Below are positions 1 to 5,616 of a DNA stretch of 5,616 nt, piece after piece. Made by a program: the position numbers and the translations under genes. The notes under the pieces are model-generated. The model saw only the letters and a program-made list of their open reading frames with translations. It had not been told where the DNA came from and made no database searches. Position 1 is the first letter of the stretch. Every line of letters begins with the position of its first letter. The DNA comes from Desulfotignum sp. GTDB taxonomy: Bacteria > Desulfobacterota > Desulfobacteria > Desulfobacterales > Desulfobacteraceae. The stretch covers positions 1-5,616 of the forward strand of contig JAIPDY010000215.1 in assembly GCA_021737445.1 (NCBI GenBank), read 5' to 3'.

Positions 1-1109
1 TCCCCCTGGTGGAGGATGAAATGATCTCCATACGGGACAGCCTGCTGTATAAAACGCTTGTGCACAGCAACTCCCATAATCCGGAAAGCCCGGAAGAGTT
101 CGGTATCCGCAACACCATTTCTTCCCATTATGTCAATATCCACGGCTCCACCCTGGAGGGGTGTTTTCTGGGGCCCTTTGCCACGGTGGATCTGATGAAT
201 CTGCACTCGTGCATTGTGGGGGAATTTTCATATGTCCAGGTGGGCGAGCTGTTCCACCGCAAGATCGACCCTGGAACCGTGTGGCTGCGTAACCAGAATT
301 TTGAATTCAAATTCAAGTTCAGTAAAGAGACCCTGGATTATTTTGTGGGGGTGAATGACAAATGTCAGCCCCGGGGTATCATGTATGATTTCGTGACCCA
401 GAGGGAAGCAGATTATGAGCGGCTGTTCGAGGTCATGAACCTGGCACCTGTTGAAGCGCCGGAAAGTTCGGCTGTAAACCGGTATGCGGTCATCCAGGGA
501 GATACCCGCATCGGTGAAAATGTACTGGTGTCCCAGCGGGCATATCTGGAAAATGCGGTGATGGGGGACGGGTCCAATGCCCAGGAAAATACCTATATCA
601 TTGACTCACATCTGAAAGGGCTGTGCATCACTGCCCATGGGGGAAAGATCATCCATGCAGATGTCGAGAAAGAAACATTTGTGGGATTTAATTCTTTTTT
701 AAACGGCAAAAAAGGGGCGCGCATTGCCATTGGTGAAGGCTGTGTTGTCATGCCCCATACCATCATGGATCCTGAGACCCCTGTTCATATTCCGGATGAA
801 CACCTGGTGTGGGGGCTGATCCGCACCCAGGCGGATGTGGACACCCACACCATTGCCTTAGATGACCTGGCAGAGGTGCGGGACAGCATCCAGATCGGCA
901 AGATGACGTTCTCAGGTAAAGGTTCCGTGTTCATTGAAGCCTTTAAAAAAAGGCTCCAGCATATTCTTCTGCTGAACGGTGCACTTTACAGCAACGGGGA
1001 AAAAAGGGGGCATGCCCAGGATGATCAGCATATCTCCTTTAACATCATTCAGCCCTACCGCACTGGCGAGCGCAAGGGATTGTATCCCTCCATCCGCATC
1101 AAACCCTGA
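1..1109 (+). CDS. Hexapeptide-repeat (left-handed beta-helix) transferase-like protein, 5' partial
   Basis: The frame is open to the left edge (Pro-Leu codons precede the GTG at 9), so the true start probably lies outside the window; residue numbers here count from that GTG. Loose hexapeptide repeats, with small or aliphatic residues at every sixth position, are visible around residues 36-80 and again around 158-252 (for example AVIQGDTRIGENVLV and ARIAIGEGCVVM). This is the pattern of the left-handed beta-helix fold of acyl/nucleotidyl transferases and gamma-type carbonic anhydrases. Between the blocks lies a non-repeat insert (about 85-155), and after them a charged, mostly helical tail (about 280-366). 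Histidines 201, 210 and 216 sit where such proteins may place metal ligands, but their spacing does not match classical gamma carbonic anhydrase. The substrate cannot be told. The gene converges on the U32 gene, 32 bp away, and no terminator is visible between them. The fold call is fairly secure; the function is open. Confidence 0.8.
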   Translation, partial: PLVEDEMISIRDSLLYKTLVHSNSHNPESPEEFGIRNTISSHYVNIHGSTLEGCFLGPFATVDLMNLHSCIVGEFSYVQVGELFHRKIDPGTVWLRNQNFEFKFKFSKETLDYFVGVNDKCQPRGIMYDFVTQREADYERLFEVMNLAPVEAPESSAVNRYAVIQGDTRIGENVLVSQRAYLENAVMGDGSNAQENTYIIDSHLKGLCITAHGGKIIHADVEKETFVGFNSFLNGKKGARIAIGEGCVVMPHTIMDPETPVHIPDEHLVWGLIRTQADVDTHTIALDDLAEVRDSIQIGKMTFSGKGSVFIEAFKKRLQHILLLNGALYSNGEKRGHAQDDQHISFNIIQPYRTGERKGLYPSIRIKP

Positions 1110-1141
1110 CCCTTCACAATCAATATCGGATGGCCATACCT

Positions 1142-3118
1142 CTATAACAGTTTGAGGTGCCAGTTCCACAACCCGGGGCGGTCTTTCATCTTCACCCCCT
1201 TGGGAACAGGCTCCTGAAGGGTGACAAAACAGGTGTAACCGGCTTTTTCCAGCAAGCTGCGATGGGCGGTCAGATCCAGGCACCAGTTGGGAAACAGATA
1301 AAAATTGTCATTGGACCGGGAAATCCAGGCCCCCTCTTTTTTGGGGCTCTGGAACAAAGTTTTCACAGACAGATCCGGGGATATGATCCTGGATACAGCC
1401 AGGGGCCAGTTTGCGTGGATCACAACCCCCAGGGGTAAACCAGATGCCCCGGGCAGGGACAAAAAGGTGTCCTTGTCCAGCTCCGGTGAAACAATGGCAC
1501 CGGAAAACCCGTACTGTTGCAGCTGATGCACGGCTGTGGCATTGGTGATGTTGCAAAAAGGGCCTGCCCACAGATTCAACCTTTCCGGATGGGCAAACAG
1601 GCTGATCTGCCATACGGCATTGAGAACAAAATTTTTTGCGCCTTTTTTTACCGCCTCAGTGATATACCCCTGGCACAGGAATGCATCTTCCACAAATAAA
1701 AGCGGATCCAGCCACAGCCAGGTTTTGCCGGGGGGTCTGCCGCCATAGCGGCTGCCGGAGATCCAGATGCCCGGCTCTGAAGACGCTGCCGTCTTTGTCA
1801 TCTTTGCCGTGTTGCCCCGTGATACATGGAGATCAAAAATCCTGGGCTTTTGGGGTCTGGAAGCCTGCTTTTTCCCGGAGGAAAAGAGGGGATCAAAATC
1901 CTGTCCTGCAGGCTGCACGCTGGTGTGCGCCATTTCATCTGCCTGTGATTCCAGATCCAGAAGCAATGGTGCCAGCTCTGTGCCCCTGCGGTCAATCAGA
2001 TGTACCGGGATGCCGGATTTCACCTTGTGCCGGGATGTTTTTGCAAGAAAAAATTTTGCTTTTTTCGGCACCGCCCTGGTGACATTCTGGATGTCGTGGA
2101 AACCATCCTCTTCATTGCCGATGCGCAGCAGGTCTCCGAGAAACAAGGCCTCCCTGGTGACAAAATAGGGGGCTGCCGGATTTTTCACCCGTCCTGTAAA
2201 CAGACCGGATGCTGTGGCATCATCGTGGTCAAGGGGATTTTGCACCCTGTGGGACAAAAGATTATAGTGGGTGAACGGCCTTCCCAGGGCATAATCAAGG
2301 TATGCCAATGCCTCTTTTTTGCGGGAGGGGTGGTCCCTGAGCAGTTGAAATGCCTTGACCGTGTAATACACATAATGGGGGCTTTTTTTACGGCCCTCTA
2401 TTTTCCAGGTGGTCACCTCCGGGATATCTTTGAGCACCTTGGCAAGCACATCTGCGGAAAAATCCAGGCAGGAAAAATACCGCTTTTTTTCTCCTTTCTG
2501 CTCATATACGCGCCGGCAGGGCTGGACACACCGCCCCCGCAGGGCACTTTTCCCGCCGAACCAGGAACTCCAGTAACACCGGCCCGATACTGCGTAGCAC
2601 AGGGCGCCATGGATAAACACCTCCAGTTCCAGATTTTTTGGCGCATGGGCAGCCATTTCTCTGATCTCATCCAGGGTGAATTCTCTGGGCAGCACCACCC
2701 GGGTGAATCCGGCTCTGGAAGCGGCTTCCAGGCCGGCCGGAAAGGTGAGGTTGCTCAGGGTGGACAAATGGAAATCGCCTGTGAAACCGGCCTGCCGGGC
2801 CAGGGGAATCATGGCCAGATCCTGGATAATCAATGCATCAAACACCACATGGCGGCACAGCTTGGTCAGTATCCGGAACGCCTTTTCCTGTTCATTTTCC
2901 TTGAGGGTTGTATTAAAGGCAATATAGACTTTGATCTGTCTTGCGCGTGCCAGGCGGCCCAGCCGGGAAAGGTCTTCGATACTGAAATTGTGTGCTTCCA
3001 TGCGGGCTGAAAACATTTTCAGCCCGCAGTAAATGGCATCTGCTCCGGCAGCCACGGCAGCCAGAAACGCGGTTTTGTCTCCGGCCGGGGCCAGGATGGC
3101 AGGTAGTTTCCGGGTCAT
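1142..3118 (-). CDS. U32 family protein (historically 'peptidase U32'), long form; probable RlhA/TrhP-type RNA hydroxylation enzyme
   Basis: The 658-residue protein opens with the U32 TIM-barrel start: ILAPAGDKTAF at about 8-18, then AGADAIYCGLKMFSAR at 24-39. The family signature follows at about 165-203, from ELEVFIHGALC to QPCRR. It supplies Cys174, Cys181, Cys197 and Cys201, with Cys217 nearby; cysteines here probably hold an Fe-S cluster in this family. KIEGRKKSPHYV (239-250) is another family motif. A polar linker (about 410-428) leads to a second, barrel-like half (about 428-658) with NITNATAV and SPELDKD. Its length is close to E. coli RlhA (23S rRNA C2501 hydroxylation) and well above TrhP/YegQ (tRNA U34 hydroxylation). 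RNA modification in the cytoplasm is therefore more likely than proteolysis, but the target is not settled. The ATG at 3118-3116 has AAAGGA about 4 bases upstream and begins the conserved domain at once. The gene has its own promoter and is divergent from ldcA. I see no frameshift. Confidence 0.9.
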   Translation of the reverse strand: MTRKLPAILAPAGDKTAFLAAVAAGADAIYCGLKMFSARMEAHNFSIEDLSRLGRLARARQIKVYIAFNTTLKENEQEKAFRILTKLCRHVVFDALIIQDLAMIPLARQAGFTGDFHLSTLSNLTFPAGLEAASRAGFTRVVLPREFTLDEIREMAAHAPKNLELEVFIHGALCYAVSGRCYWSSWFGGKSALRGRCVQPCRRVYEQKGEKKRYFSCLDFSADVLAKVLKDIPEVTTWKIEGRKKSPHYVYYTVKAFQLLRDHPSRKKEALAYLDYALGRPFTHYNLLSHRVQNPLDHDDATASGLFTGRVKNPAAPYFVTREALFLGDLLRIGNEEDGFHDIQNVTRAVPKKAKFFLAKTSRHKVKSGIPVHLIDRRGTELAPLLLDLESQADEMAHTSVQPAGQDFDPLFSSGKKQASRPQKPRIFDLHVSRGNTAKMTKTAASSEPGIWISGSRYGGRPPGKTWLWLDPLLFVEDAFLCQGYITEAVKKGAKNFVLNAVWQISLFAHPERLNLWAGPFCNITNATAVHQLQQYGFSGAIVSPELDKDTFLSLPGASGLPLGVVIHANWPLAVSRIISPDLSVKTLFQSPKKEGAWISRSNDNFYLFPNWCLDLTAHRSLLEKAGYTCFVTLQEPVPKGVKMKDRPGLWNWHLKLL

Positions 3119-3153
3119 ATTTTCCTTTGCATATTGTAATTATTCAGCCTTAC

Positions 3154-3182
3154 AGTATTGCAATTTTACAAAATTTTGTCAA
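3154..3182 (-). promoter_or_regulatory. Predicted sigma-70 promoter of the U32 gene
   Basis: Read on the minus strand, 3182-3177 is a perfect TTGACA -35 box. After a 17-base spacer, 3159-3154 reads AATACT, matching 4 of 6 positions of TATAAT, including the key A at position 2 and T at position 6. Transcription would start near 3147, giving a leader of about 28 bases before the ATG at 3118, which fits the ribosome binding site at about 3128-3123. The assignment rests on consensus match and spacing only. Confidence 0.55.
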
Positions 3183-3185
3183 AAT
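3162..3185. repeat. Cluster of three overlapping inverted repeats, candidate operator
   Basis: Three perfect inverted repeats share bases here: AATTTT/AAAATT with a 2-base centre (3162-3175), the 12-bp palindrome ACAAAATTTTGT (3168-3179), and ATTTTG/CAAAAT with a 1-base centre (3173-3185). The half-site CAAAAT thus occurs at 3169-3174, inverted at 3173-3178, and again at 3180-3185. The cluster covers the -35 box and most of the spacer of the U32 promoter, where a repressor would act. AT-rich DNA makes such palindromes easily by chance, so operator function is an inference. Confidence 0.35.
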
Positions 3186-3233
3186 ATGTTTCCATATGCG
3201 CTATGTTAAAAAATCAAAGGATAGCAATTCCCA

Positions 3234-4127
3234 ATGAAAATCAACATATTTCCCAGGCTTGTAAAAGGCGATCTCATGGGGGTGGCAGCCCCATGTGCGC
3301 GCTTTGACCAATCCCGTCTGAATCAGGGGATTGCCTGTTTAAAACAGCTGGGGTTTGCAGTGCGTATTCCGGAACAAATCTATGAAAAAAAACGGTATCT
3401 GGCAGGAGATGACCTGTGCCGGGCAGCGGTGATCAACCAGCTGGCTGCCGATCCTGATGTCAAGGGAATCATCTGTGCCAGGGGCGGGTTCGGTGCCATG
3501 CGCATGCTGACCCATCTGGACTGGGACCTGATCCGGATCCACCCCAAACTGTTTGTGGGATTTTCAGATGCCACAGCCCTGCTCACCGCAGTGATGCAGC
3601 AGGCAGGTATCAGCGTGATCCACGGCCCGAATCTGGTATCCCTGGCTGCACCTGATGCACCTACCCTGGACACCTTTTTTGCGGCTGTCACAGGCACCCT
3701 GACAGGTGTGACAGCGGATGATGGCATATGTCTGAAACCGGGCCTGGCCAAAGGGGTGCTTGCCGGGGGCAACCTGGCCACGCTGGCCCATCTTGTGGGT
3801 ACCCGGTTTGCGCCGGATTTTTCAGGCACTGTGTTGTTTCTGGAAGATGTGGGGGAACCGGCATATAAAATTGACCGGATGCTGTCCCAGATGAAGATGG
3901 CCGGATTGTTCACACATGTTTCAGGTGTTGTGACCGGGGAGTTTTGCCAATGTGACCAGAAACAATACCTGCCCGAGATTTTTGAGGACATTTTTGCAGA
4001 ATACAACATACCGGTCCTCATGGGCCTGGCCTCCGGCCATGGCAGAACCAATCTGTCTCTGGCCATGGGGCGACAGGTTCTTCTGGATGCAGATGCAGGG
4101 CGTGTGCAATGGCAGAAACAAAAATGA
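3234..4127 (+). CDS. ldcA: LD-carboxypeptidase (murein tetrapeptide carboxypeptidase, peptidase family S66)
   Basis: LdcA cleaves the L,D bond that holds the terminal D-Ala in murein tetrapeptides, turning them into tripeptides for reuse in peptidoglycan recycling, in the cytoplasm. The 297 residues match the family's usual length of about 300. Visible landmarks are the N-terminal GDLMGVAAPCARFD (12-25), the turn ARGGFGAMR (82-90) near the oxyanion hole, the nucleophile elbow GFSDAT with Ser111, FLEDVGEPAYKIDRML (202-217) with Glu204, and GLASGHGRTN (264-273) with His269. The Ser-Glu-His triad is therefore complete and the enzyme should be active. No signal peptide is seen, as expected for the cytosolic enzyme. 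The ATG at 3234 is preceded by AAAGGA at 3216-3221; the next in-frame ATG (codon 15) would cut into the conserved N-terminus. The 3' end overlaps the serine hydrolase gene by 19 bp, implying one transcript. The related MccF (microcin self-immunity) cannot be fully excluded, but the context favours recycling. Confidence 0.93.
   Translation: MKINIFPRLVKGDLMGVAAPCARFDQSRLNQGIACLKQLGFAVRIPEQIYEKKRYLAGDDLCRAAVINQLAADPDVKGIICARGGFGAMRMLTHLDWDLIRIHPKLFVGFSDATALLTAVMQQAGISVIHGPNLVSLAAPDAPTLDTFFAAVTGTLTGVTADDGICLKPGLAKGVLAGGNLATLAHLVGTRFAPDFSGTVLFLEDVGEPAYKIDRMLSQMKMAGLFTHVSGVVTGEFCQCDQKQYLPEIFEDIFAEYNIPVLMGLASGHGRTNLSLAMGRQVLLDADAGRVQWQKQK
4097..4100 (+). promoter_or_regulatory. Ribosome binding site deciding the start of the serine hydrolase gene
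   Basis: AGGG lies 8 bases before the ATG at 4109, inside the ldcA reading frame. A second in-frame ATG at 4124 forms the familiar ATGA overlap with the ldcA stop codon, but the AGGG would then be 23 bases away and nothing better precedes it. The site therefore favours 4109. The choice changes the protein by only five residues (MAETK). Confidence 0.5.
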
Positions 4128-5197
4128 ATTGTAATCCTGTATACGATATGATGGCACAAGGGGTTGCAGACGGCGTGTTCCCCGGCGGGGTGCTTTTGTG
4201 TGCCAGGGGATCTGACATCTTTTTTTTTGAGGCATTCGGCCTGGCTGATCTTGCACAAAAACGGCAAATGAAAAAGGATGCGGTGTTTGATCTGGCATCC
4301 TTGACCAAACCCCTGGCCACATCTGCTGCTATGATGGTACTGGTGCAGGAGGGACGGCTGGGTCTGCATACCTGTCTGGCAGAGGTTCTGCCCGGGGCGG
4401 TTGCTCCTGACAAGGCGAAAATTACCATGGAGATGCTGCTGCGCCATACATCCGGACTGCCGGCACACCGTGCATTTCATCCAATTATTGCAGATCTGGC
4501 AGATCCGGGTCAGGCACTGATAGATGCGGTTCTGGCAGAACCGTTGGAAAACAGTCCGGGATCTCGTCAGGTATACAGTGATTTGGGGTTCATGCTGCTG
4601 TGCCATGTGATCGAAACAGTGACACAACAGGGCCTGGACCAGTTTGTCCGGGACCGTGTCTACACCCCTCTGGGGATAAGGGATCTGTTTTTCATCCACC
4701 TGGGCACAAAAGATGTGCCAAAGGACAGAGACCGCCTGGTATCCACCCGGAACTGTCCCTGGCGGGGCCGGGTTCTCACCGGTGAGGTGGAAGATGAAAA
4801 TGCCTGGGCAGCCGGCGGTGCCCAGGGCCATGCCGGGCTTTTCGGGGATGCGCTGTCAATTCATACTCTTTGTCTGGAGATCATGCAGGCCATAGAACAA
4901 CAACCCACAAGGGTTCTGGACCCGGCGACAGCGGCTGCATTTGTAAAAAAATATCCGGGCCAGACCCTGGTGGCCGGGTTTGATACACCGTCCCGGACAG
5001 GATCATCAGCAGGCCGTTTTTTTTCCTCCCGGACTGTGGGACATCTGGGATTTACCGGCACCTCCTTCTGGATGGATCCTGATTCCGGCCTGGTGGTGGT
5101 TCTTTTGACTAACAGGGTGCATCCCTCCAGGTCCAACCAGAAAATCAAGAAATTCAGGCCGGCTGTCCATGATTGTATTGCAGGCTGCCTGCGGTGA
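4109..5197 (+). CDS. Serine hydrolase of the class C beta-lactamase / penicillin-binding-protein fold (family S12-like)
   Basis: The 362-residue protein carries the three active-site elements of the fold in order. SLTK at 64-67 (Ser64 nucleophile, Lys67) lies inside DLASLTKPLAT. YSD at 156-158 stands where YxN occurs in AmpC. HLGFTGTSFW (312-321) replaces the KTG box. The family segments LLRHTSGLP (110-118) and DENAWAAGG...GHAGLFG (228-246) are also present. HxG in place of KTG and YSD in place of YSN are common among the esterase/D-aminopeptidase-like members, so this is not evidence of an inactive enzyme or of antibiotic resistance. No signal peptide or lipobox is seen, so a cytoplasmic location is likely; the substrate is unknown. 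The overlap with ldcA implies translational coupling and suggests a role in murein peptide turnover. Runs of 9 T (4220-4228) and 8 T (5017-5024) encode Phe stretches, and the motifs on either side stay in frame. Confidence 0.88.
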   Translation: MAETKMNCNPVYDMMAQGVADGVFPGGVLLCARGSDIFFFEAFGLADLAQKRQMKKDAVFDLASLTKPLATSAAMMVLVQEGRLGLHTCLAEVLPGAVAPDKAKITMEMLLRHTSGLPAHRAFHPIIADLADPGQALIDAVLAEPLENSPGSRQVYSDLGFMLLCHVIETVTQQGLDQFVRDRVYTPLGIRDLFFIHLGTKDVPKDRDRLVSTRNCPWRGRVLTGEVEDENAWAAGGAQGHAGLFGDALSIHTLCLEIMQAIEQQPTRVLDPATAAAFVKKYPGQTLVAGFDTPSRTGSSAGRFFSSRTVGHLGFTGTSFWMDPDSGLVVVLLTNRVHPSRSNQKIKKFRPAVHDCIAGCLR

Positions 5198-5215
5198 ACC
5201 ATGGTGGAATAATAT

Positions 5216-5344
5216 ATGAAGGGTATCAGAGTTTATTCTTGTAAAAAACTGCCAATTTTGTTAGCAACTATCATTTCAGGCAAATGTGTCGATTCTTGGG
5301 ACAACATGGCATTGAATATTTTTAAACGATTTAAAAAGAGGTGA
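5216..5344 (+). CDS. Possible small ORF (42 codons) directly upstream of mreB; not recognised
   Basis: An ATG at 5216, preceded by GGTGGA (5203-5208) at a good 7-base distance, opens a frame without stops that ends at TGA 5342-5344. That leaves a single base before the mreB ATG. The peptide begins MKGIRVYSCKKLPILL, has a short hydrophobic stretch (about 12-21), two cysteines (9 and 24), and ends in a strongly basic NIFKRFKKR. It matches no family I know. It occupies nearly the whole gap between the serine hydrolase gene and mreB. The start/stop geometry looks like translational coupling, but an open frame this short can arise by chance and codon use tells little. A shorter version could start at the in-frame ATG at 5306, giving 12 codons. 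Confidence 0.3.
   Translation: MKGIRVYSCKKLPILLATIISGKCVDSWDNMALNIFKRFKKR
5319..5337 (+). repeat. Perfect 8-bp AT-only inverted repeat abutting the mreB ribosome binding site
   Basis: TTTTTAAA (5319-5326) and TTTAAAAA (5330-5337) are perfect inverted arms around a CGA centre. The right arm touches the GAGGTG ribosome binding site of mreB. As RNA it would be a weak hairpin of A-U pairs only; as DNA it could be a protein-binding palindrome. It lacks the G-C stem of a factor-independent terminator. Confidence 0.4.
5338..5343 (+). promoter_or_regulatory. Ribosome binding site of mreB
   Basis: GAGGTG, extended as AGAGGTGA, is a strong Shine-Dalgarno match immediately before the ATG at 5346. It fixes the mreB start and overlaps the last codons and stop of the possible small ORF. 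Confidence 0.7.
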
Positions 5345-5345
5345 A

Positions 5346-5616
5346 ATGAACTTTATAACGGACTCTTTGCTTGGCGCCTTTTCAAACGACCTGGCCATTG
5401 ACCTGGGAACAGCCAATACACTTGTGTATGTCAAAGGAAAGGGCATTGTACTGAGTGAACCATCTGTGGTGGCAGTGAGAACAGATCTAAGGGCCAAAAA
5501 CAAGGTTCTGGCGGTTGGAATGGAGGCAAAGCGAATGCTGGGCAGGACCCCCGGTAATATTGTGGCTATCCGGCCCATGAGGGACGGGGTGATTGCGGAT
5601 TTTGAGGTGACTGAAG
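5346..5616 (+). CDS. mreB: Rod-shape determining protein MreB (actin-like), 3' partial
   Basis: Ninety codons are visible before the right edge; full MreB is about 345 residues, so roughly a quarter is present. MreB is the bacterial actin homologue. It polymerises with ATP under the inner membrane and steers the elongation machinery (MreC, MreD, RodA, PBP2). The sequence shows the short amphipathic N-terminus MNFITDSLLGAFS that can lie on the membrane. The actin-fold phosphate 1 loop follows (LAIDLGTANTLVYVKG, 16-31, with Asp19), then GIVLSEPSVVAV (33-44) and RPMRDGVIADFE (76-87). All are very typical of MreB. The ATG has a strong ribosome binding site just upstream. It follows the ldcA/serine hydrolase pair on the same strand after a 148-bp gap. 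I see no terminator and no convincing promoter in that gap, so read-through from ldcA is possible. mreC and mreD are expected downstream, outside the window. Confidence 0.97.
   Translation, partial: MNFITDSLLGAFSNDLAIDLGTANTLVYVKGKGIVLSEPSVVAVRTDLRAKNKVLAVGMEAKRMLGRTPGNIVAIRPMRDGVIADFEVTE

Larger units (their letters stand above)
3119..3233. other. AT-rich divergent intergenic region between the U32 gene and ldcA
   Basis: This 115-bp spacer separates two divergently transcribed genes and is much richer in A+T than the flanking genes. It contains the ribosome binding sites of both genes, a convincing minus-strand promoter (3154-3182) and overlapping inverted repeats (3162-3185). For ldcA I see an AAAGGA at 3216-3221, about 12 bases before its ATG, which is a rather long spacing. 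A TATGTT at 3202-3207 could be a -10 box, but the nearest -35-like TTGTCA (3176-3181) is 20 bases away. The ldcA promoter is therefore not resolved. Confidence 0.75.

Noticed and set aside
9..11. GTG at position 9 as the true start of the first gene
   Set aside because: The frame is open to the left edge and too little sequence precedes it to show a ribosome binding site; the protein most likely begins upstream.
609..656. Gamma carbonic anhydrase assignment from the three histidines of the beta-helix protein
   Set aside because: The histidine spacing (9 and 6 residues) does not fit the classical enzyme, where the last two ligands are 5 apart and the first lies much further away.
912..1283. 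A minus-strand open frame bridging the convergent gap
   Set aside because: It overlaps the 3' ends of two well-supported genes, its product is low in recognisable structure, and it has no context of its own.
2000..3010. A 336-codon open frame on the plus strand, opposite the U32 gene
   Set aside because: It lies antisense to the conserved U32 signature and has no family features; the minus-strand reading is clearly the real one.
3165..3207. A plus-strand promoter for ldcA built from TTTACA (3165-3170) or TTGTCA (3176-3181) with TATGTT boxes
   Set aside because: No pair of boxes has acceptable spacing (14, 20 or more bases), so I do not list it.
4124..4126. ATG forming an ATGA overlap as the start of the serine hydrolase gene
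   Set aside because: No ribosome binding site lies at a suitable distance, whereas the ATG at 4109 has AGGG 8 bases upstream. It remains a minor possibility.
3380..4831. A 483-codon open frame on the minus strand, opposite ldcA and the serine hydrolase gene
   Set aside because: Its translation is rich in Cys, Pro, His and Arg with no recognisable motif, while both plus-strand genes show complete enzyme signatures over the same bases. It is a shadow of GC-rich codon use.
5198..5205. ACCATGGT palindrome just after the serine hydrolase stop, as a terminator
   Set aside because: Only 8 bp with no loop and no following T tract; it cannot form a terminator hairpin.

Overview
The window is an ordinary chromosomal stretch of a Gram-negative bacterium. 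Four long genes fill most of it, and a fifth (mreB) is cut by the right edge. I suspect a Desulfobacterales-like deltaproteobacterium (Desulfobacterota). The grounds are the long-form U32 protein, the LdcA/serine-hydrolase pair leading into mreB, and GC-rich genes separated by AT-rich spacers. This is recalled resemblance, not a search result. I see no mobile elements, tRNA or rRNA genes, CRISPR arrays or phage genes.

Layout. Bases 1-1109 (+) hold the 3' part of a left-handed beta-helix (hexapeptide repeat) protein whose start lies off the left edge. It converges, across 32 bp, on a 658-residue U32-family protein on the minus strand (1142-3118), a likely RNA-hydroxylation enzyme of the RlhA/TrhP type. 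An AT-rich divergent spacer (3119-3233) follows. It carries a good minus-strand promoter for the U32 gene and a cluster of overlapping inverted repeats lying on that promoter. On the plus strand an LD-carboxypeptidase (ldcA, 3234-4127) overlaps by 19 bp a class C beta-lactamase-like serine hydrolase (4109-5197). After a 148-bp gap comes mreB (5346 to the edge). Most of that gap can be read as an unrecognised 42-codon ORF ending one base before the mreB start codon.

How they work together. LdcA trims the terminal D-alanine from murein tetrapeptides during peptidoglycan recycling. The overlapping serine hydrolase belongs to the penicillin-binding-protein fold, and MreB directs wall synthesis along the cylinder. 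The right half therefore reads as a cell-envelope module. The U32 and beta-helix genes have no obvious functional tie to it. I found no clear new system. The most useful leads are the small ORF plus AT hairpin in front of mreB, and the nested palindromes on the U32 promoter.
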